A stretch of DNA of 64,000 bases. Origin: Streptomyces sp. NBC_00237 (lineage in GTDB: Bacteria > Actinomycetota > Actinomycetes > Streptomycetales > Streptomycetaceae). Below the pieces are notes generated by a model, which worked only from the letters and a program-made list of their open reading frames with translations, searched no databases and had not been told where the DNA came from. Location of the stretch: the NCBI RefSeq assembly GCF_026342435.1, contig NZ_JAPEMT010000001.1, positions 1,854,501-1,918,500 of the forward strand, written 5' to 3'. A program made the position numbers and the translations under genes. Positions 59,882-64,000 of the stretch are shown here, piece after piece (within the stretch, counting starts at the first letter, position 1; each line of letters begins with the position of its first letter).

Positions 59882-62662
59882 CTAGGACATGAGGATGGGC
59901 GTAATCCGACTGGCCATGTGGGCGTAGCCCAAGTCAGATGGGTGGACCGAGTTGGTACCAGTCTGACCGGCTGCGGCCGGAGTTCCCCAGTATCCAAGGG
60001 AGTTCCAGTAGTCCCATGAATTGCGGCCGATCGCCCACATGTTGACGAAGGCAGCTCCGTAGGACTCGGCCAGACCTCGGGCCCTCACGGCGTAGTCCTG
60101 GTACAGGTAATTGACCGTGTCATGCTTCCCAAGGTGGGGCAGCATCAGCATGACGTCAGTCGCCCCGTTGTTAGCGTTCTTGACTGCCTGAATGTACCGG
60201 GCCACAGAGTTAGCCCATGCGTCTCCAGTCGTTCCAGCAGCAGCATCGTTAGGGCCTGCTGTGAAGATGACTAGGTCTGCCGGGAACATCTTTCCGCCGT
60301 TCCAAACGGCATTGAGACCTGCATCCGTTGCATCGCCGTAGTCCTTGGCTTGTGCCCCTGCCTTGGCAAGGTTATCAACGACAATTCCTGAGGTGTTCTC
60401 TCCGCTGACACCCATGATCGACAGGTATTGCTTTGTGCCCGAAGAGGTGCCATCCCATGTGAGGGTGACAGTGTGATCAGTTGGGACAAGGCCCGTCACG
60501 GTAGTCACCTGAACTGCGGCTACAGCACCACCAGCATTGGCAACGGTTACAGGTGCGGCAGCATCGATCGTGTATTTGTAACCGGCCTTCGCATTGGGCC
60601 CGGTGAGTGTGTAGATCTTGACAGTTGAGCCAGTGACCTTGAATGTCATGGACGAACCTGTGGTGTCTGTGATGACGTAGCCAATGCCTGGTCCGTAGGT
60701 GCTGGCTCCAGTGGCCCAAGTGCCGGTCTGAGTAGCAGCAGAGCTGTTGGCAAGCCATTCTGTGATTGCAGGAACGGCGTCCGGCTTACCGACCCAGGAC
60801 ATTGAGCGTGAAGCGGTGAAGACTCCACTTCCGCCGTTTCCATACTTCGCCTGAAGTGCTGTACGGGCTTCTCCCACCCAGCCTTTGGAGTGGAGGTCAC
60901 TGGCAAAGTACCCCTGTGAAGCAGAGCCACCAACAACAACTATGCGTGCCTTACCGCCTGTTGCGGCGGCATCCCTCTTGGGCTTCCAGAACTCGCCCCA
61001 GGAGGGCGGAACGTAGATCCCCTTGGCTGCATAGTCAGTCTGAGACGTCTTGGCATACGTCTGGAGAGGTATACGAGCCTCTGAGTAGTTGGTGCCCGCT
61101 ACGGTCGTAATGTTTGTCCCGAGCGTCACGCGCTCGGATGTGCCATCGTCGTACAGCCCCTTTGTGAGAGCATGGAGATAGGCCCCGTCGAGACTGACGT
61201 CACGAGCCTTGGAGATCCGAACTCCGTACTGAGGACTGGTATTTGCAGTGCCCTGGTCATCAGTACCCGTGTAGCAGGTAACGCCCTGAACGACCACAGG
61301 AGCACGGCCGAGGAGGGCAAGGCCGCTGTAATTTCCGCCTCCTGGTCCTCCGTTACGGCCATCTCTACGGGTCATTAGGGAATTGATCAGGAAGGCGGCG
61401 TTGCCCGAAGCATCAATCCGGACTCCATCATGACCACACCTATCAGTGGAACAGGAGGTCATCACCATGGAGCCACTGCCAGGCCAGTTACCCCAATCTC
61501 CTGTGAAGTGATAGCCGTGGCTACCAGTCCACTCCACTCGGCAGCCCATCAGGATGGTGTTGGCGCAATTGGACAACTTGATACCTACGGCGGAGACACC
61601 GATCACCTGACAGTCAATGAGACTGAGGTCTGTCTGTCTTTCGAAGACAATCCCATTCGCCCTACAGTTGTCGATCATCACGGAGTGGAGACGCCAGGAG
61701 TACGGCCATTCACCCGCAGGATTGCTTGCAGTGATGACGCCGTTGTTGGGGACCTTGCGGATACACAGGTCCCTCATCACAACGTTTTGGACGTTCCCGC
61801 GGCTGTAAATTCCGTCCACCGCACCTGCTGTAAGGCGGGAGCCATCAAGCATGAAGTTGAGAAGGCGCTGTTCGCCATTGATGGGCGGGTGAACCCCATC
61901 ATCCTGACCAATGATTGTAATCATCGCGATGCCCTTGAAGGAGGGCAGAGCTTGGATGTAACACTCAAAGTCTTCATCCAGCATCCCAGGGCCAACCATC
62001 AAGTTTGAATGGCTGCCCATGAGGATTACGCCCGGAGGGAGGTCGAGGGGAGCCGTGATCCCGTAAATCCCCTTGGGGAGGTACACAGTTCCGCCGATTC
62101 CGGCGTCATCGATTGCTCTCTGAATCGAGCGGGTGTCATCGGTGTACCCGTCGCCGCGAGCGCCGTAGGCGCGGACAGACAGCCAGTCCACTGCGGAGGG
62201 CCTGGAGCCCCCGCCCCCACTACCGGCTCCCTCGGGGAGCTGGGAGACAGGGACGAGTCCCATCTCGTCGAGGGTGGCGAGGCCCCCGGGGCTGCCAGCG
62301 CGAGCCTGGATCTCACCCATGATGGCGTCCGTCGTGCCGTGAGGATCGTGGGCGGCCTGGTGGTCACGGAGGAGGGTGCTGATGTCGGGCACCAGGGCAA
62401 TCCGACCGCCCCCGAAGTCCACGTACACCCGTTCGGGTCCTGTCTCAGGCCCCCCCTCAGGTCCCCAAAATGCCGGGACCATGCCCGCCTCGTCAGCCAC
62501 CAGCTCGACGAGGGGTACCTCATCGAGGGCCAGGAGGTCAGTGAGGTGAGCGGCTCCAGCAGAGGGACCATCCCAGACGGAGCCGACTGCACCGGGAGCA
62601 CGGACGCCAGCAGCGTCCTCGGCCGCATCAGCGGCCGTACCGCCATAGAGATATCTGGCTAT
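59882..62662 (-). CDS. Tail spike: beta-helix plus SGNH hydrolase, apparent AUA start
   Basis: The usual starts would give 872 residues from GTG 62500, but the frame is open further and reads ARYLYGGTAADAAEDAAGVR, then GSVWDGPSAGAAHLTDLLAL, a typical actinophage fibre N-terminus. It begins at ATA 62662, exactly seven bases after AAGGAG, giving about 926 residues. A pectate-lyase-like beta-helix (about 160-530: VRAYGARGDGYTDDTRSIQR, GTVYLPKGIYG) is followed by an SGNH/GDSL esterase domain with VVVGGSASQG near 576, GPNDAAAG near 803 and HPSDLGYAH near 907. It probably binds and deacetylates a surface polysaccharide. Confidence 0.85.
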   Translation of the reverse strand: MARYLYGGTAADAAEDAAGVRAPGAVGSVWDGPSAGAAHLTDLLALDEVPLVELVADEAGMVPAFWGPEGGPETGPERVYVDFGGGRIALVPDISTLLRDHQAAHDPHGTTDAIMGEIQARAGSPGGLATLDEMGLVPVSQLPEGAGSGGGGSRPSAVDWLSVRAYGARGDGYTDDTRSIQRAIDDAGIGGTVYLPKGIYGITAPLDLPPGVILMGSHSNLMVGPGMLDEDFECYIQALPSFKGIAMITIIGQDDGVHPPINGEQRLLNFMLDGSRLTAGAVDGIYSRGNVQNVVMRDLCIRKVPNNGVITASNPAGEWPYSWRLHSVMIDNCRANGIVFERQTDLSLIDCQVIGVSAVGIKLSNCANTILMGCRVEWTGSHGYHFTGDWGNWPGSGSMVMTSCSTDRCGHDGVRIDASGNAAFLINSLMTRRDGRNGGPGGGNYSGLALLGRAPVVVQGVTCYTGTDDQGTANTSPQYGVRISKARDVSLDGAYLHALTKGLYDDGTSERVTLGTNITTVAGTNYSEARIPLQTYAKTSQTDYAAKGIYVPPSWGEFWKPKRDAAATGGKARIVVVGGSASQGYFASDLHSKGWVGEARTALQAKYGNGGSGVFTASRSMSWVGKPDAVPAITEWLANSSAATQTGTWATGASTYGPGIGYVITDTTGSSMTFKVTGSTVKIYTLTGPNAKAGYKYTIDAAAPVTVANAGGAVAAVQVTTVTGLVPTDHTVTLTWDGTSSGTKQYLSIMGVSGENTSGIVVDNLAKAGAQAKDYGDATDAGLNAVWNGGKMFPADLVIFTAGPNDAAAGTTGDAWANSVARYIQAVKNANNGATDVMLMLPHLGKHDTVNYLYQDYAVRARGLAESYGAAFVNMWAIGRNSWDYWNSLGYWGTPAAAGQTGTNSVHPSDLGYAHMASRITPILMS

Positions 62663-62666
62663 GTGA

Positions 62667-63728
62667 TCACTCCTTGAATTGGGCAGCCTCGTAAGTGCCT
62701 GAGATGGTAATTTCTGATTTGCGCGGAATGACAGTCAGTGCGTCAAGCCCATTCGTTGCCTTGGTACCCGGCATCCACATGTATGCCGTGGAGGCGGTAT
62801 TCCCCCTGCTGATCTTCAGTTTGAGGTCGACAACGTTCGGCAGCCCTGCGGCTGTACTTCCGTTGTCGATAATTCCGGAAACCACTTGCCCTGTCTTTCC
62901 GTTGGCTGGCTCAGGCAGCGTGATCCCGTAGACCCAATTGCCCTTGGAAACCCGCAGATCCGTGTTTGTGATGTTCCGGATGGATGCGGAGAAAAACACA
63001 GTGTTGGGTGCGATCCAGCGAAAGCGGCCAACACGGTATGGCGCAGAAGGGGACTGACCTCCCACAATGCTTGGGGTGTAAGAGAGGCTCTTTCCCAGAG
63101 TGCGAGAGACTGTGTATCCGTCCCGACTCTTGAACCCCTCATACTGCGTGTCAGAGGTGTTGGAATCCATATCCATCACGAAGGTGCCGACAGGCATGTA
63201 CTTAAGTCCTGCCGCCATGTTCCAGGGGTAAGCCGCTGGAGCGGGGACGTCGAAAGGCGCACAGGGAGTTAGGGCTATCGGCCCGTTACGTGCCCCTGCA
63301 CTGACTTCGTAGAGAGGCATTTCCCAGATGCCACCGGCCTGCCGTCGAGGCTGCGGGGCTACGGGAGTAGCCCCAGGGGTTCCCGTGCGGACTGCCAAAT
63401 TCACCGATCCCTTTGAAATGTCCGCCTGGATGACTACGAGGTCCATTCTCGGCTTGTCACCAGGGTTCTCCGGAACTGCCACAGACTGAGGGGAGGTGAG
63501 CTGGTAGTAGAACCCGCCAACAAATGCCTTACCGGGCTGGACCTCTACGAGTCGGCTGTTAAGAACCCTCCCCTCAAAGGGAAGGGTGGTGTACGTAGTA
63601 GAGGTGAGCTGGAAATCTACTCTGTCCCCGCCCCACATATGGGCCATGGACTGCCACTGAGTCTGTGAGACCACGGCAGTACCGCCGTTGGCGTTGTCTA
63701 CATTGAATGGATAGCTGATCTCAGCCAC
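62667..63728 (-). CDS. Minor tail protein
   Basis: 353 residues. MAEISYPFNVDNANGGTAVV and SQTQWQSMAHMWGGDRVDFQ, then FVGGFYYQLTSPQSVAVPEN and DLVVIQADISKGSVNLAVRT, follow the N-terminal pattern of actinophage minor tail/baseplate proteins; the C-terminal half is a beta-rich receptor-binding-like domain. It ends four bases before the AUA of the spike gene and carries that gene's ribosome-binding site in its last codons. Confidence 0.8.
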   Translation of the reverse strand: MAEISYPFNVDNANGGTAVVSQTQWQSMAHMWGGDRVDFQLTSTTYTTLPFEGRVLNSRLVEVQPGKAFVGGFYYQLTSPQSVAVPENPGDKPRMDLVVIQADISKGSVNLAVRTGTPGATPVAPQPRRQAGGIWEMPLYEVSAGARNGPIALTPCAPFDVPAPAAYPWNMAAGLKYMPVGTFVMDMDSNTSDTQYEGFKSRDGYTVSRTLGKSLSYTPSIVGGQSPSAPYRVGRFRWIAPNTVFFSASIRNITNTDLRVSKGNWVYGITLPEPANGKTGQVVSGIIDNGSTAAGLPNVVDLKLKISRGNTASTAYMWMPGTKATNGLDALTVIPRKSEITISGTYEAAQFKE

Positions 63729-63734
63729 GGAGCC

Positions 63735-64000
63735 TCACATCCTCGCTTCTAGTCGTCTGAGTTTCCGCTGAAGGTCGCTCACGGTTTTGTACAAATTCAG
63801 GGGTTCTCCCGATCCCTGCTGCCCAATCTTCGGACTGACGTCGTTCACCTTTCCAGCGTCATCAACATTGATGGTGACTTCTCGGATGACGTCCACGTAC
63901 TCGACTCCGTCGACAACCACAGTCACTTTGTCGCCGACGAAGTAGTGTTCGCCAAAACGGCAGAAGTCCGTATCAATAGGGTAAACTTGGAAATTGCCGG
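63735..64000 (-). CDS. ReqiPepy6 Gp37-like tail protein, C-terminal part
   Basis: The frame runs off the right edge; 87 C-terminal residues are visible. GEHYFVGDKVTVVVDGVEYV and DVIREVTINVDDAGKVNDVS match the end of Gp37-like/tail-tip proteins of siphoviruses, and the last helix is SDLQRKLRRLEARM. The first gene of the visible late block, seven bases upstream of the minor tail gene. Confidence 0.7.
   Translation of the reverse strand, partial: GNFQVYPIDTDFCRFGEHYFVGDKVTVVVDGVEYVDVIREVTINVDDAGKVNDVSPKIGQQGSGEPLNLYKTVSDLQRKLRRLEARM

Larger units (their letters stand above)
42731..64000. mobile_element. Prophage, left part
   Basis: Lower GC, many tiny overlapping genes on the plus strand (44.2-58.3 kb), and a minus-strand late cluster with tail, spike, endolysin and holin genes (58.4-64 kb) together mark a tailed Streptomyces prophage. 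The left border is the break in the ABM gene. The right border, the integrase, head and terminase genes are not in the window. At least two small genes carry apparent frame disruptions, so its activity is uncertain. Confidence 0.9.

Noticed and set aside
42731..64000. Integrase, excisionase, terminase or capsid genes
   Set aside because: None can be supported in the window. The nearest regulator is XRE/DUF5753, and the 277- and 474-residue early proteins lack recombinase motifs.

Overview
The window is very GC-rich with dense, codon-biased genes of Streptomyces type. It carries TerD paralogues, LAxTG-type surface anchors, an XRE-DUF5753/DUF397 pair and an Lsr2 homologue, so it is a Streptomyces (or close relative) chromosome segment. 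From about 42.73 kb to the right edge the composition changes: GC falls, genes are short and overlapping, and the content is phage-like. This part is the left portion of an integrated prophage.

Left arm (1-19 kb). After a DUF475 gene end and a TerD-family gene comes a surface locus. One translationally coupled operon (1814-6612) encodes an exosortase-type membrane peptidase, a 50-residue single-span protein with a sorting-signal-like tail, a processive family-2 glycosyltransferase, a septum-formation-like lipoprotein and a polytopic membrane protein. It is followed by a very large secreted DUF11-repeat protein with an LAETG anchor, interrupted by an apparent one-base frameshift. Next are a secreted protein with a C-terminal membrane tail and a lectin/DUF11 protein. 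Then comes an operon of two AftB-like (GT-C) transferases flanking a UDP-GlcNAc 2-epimerase (wecB). I read the block as one exopolysaccharide and surface-protein display system.

Middle (19-42.5 kb). A Ter stress module (TerD, a CitE-like lyase, a PRTase-TRSP-StiP protein and a HAD phosphatase) is followed by housekeeping and accessory genes. These include two DedA proteins, an O-methyltransferase, an FmdB zinc ribbon, a DUF4097 lipoprotein, tRNA-Val(TAC), DUF2277, a Cu/Zn-SOD-like protein, DoxX with a candidate iron box, a PhoD phosphatase, a secreted HNH nuclease, a FetB permease, a TMEM165/GDT1 transporter under a yybP-ykoY manganese riboswitch, a HAD hydrolase, a PG-binding protein, an MFS exporter, a GNAT enzyme and two unknown proteins. 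Four genes in this host DNA have short tandem repeats that begin on their own stop codons.

Prophage (42.73 kb to end). It abuts a 57-codon 3' remnant of an antibiotic-biosynthesis-monooxygenase (ABM) gene, which marks the attachment junction. A leftward DUF397/XRE immunity-type pair faces a long rightward early region of about 45 mostly tiny genes, many of them Cys-rich zinc-ribbon proteins, ending with a DUF3987-like ATPase, Lsr2 and further small proteins. Inside the early region lies about 1.2 kb without genes. It holds an rRNA-leader-like BoxA plus hairpin, followed by a multi-branched structured RNA, and many terminator-like hairpins lie downstream. The late region runs leftward from the right edge: tail protein end, minor tail protein, beta-helix/SGNH tail spike, small TM/coiled-coil protein, amidase endolysin and a holin-like protein. 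The spike and the holin-like gene seem to begin at AUA and AUC codons. No integrase, capsid or terminase gene is visible, so these probably lie beyond the right edge.
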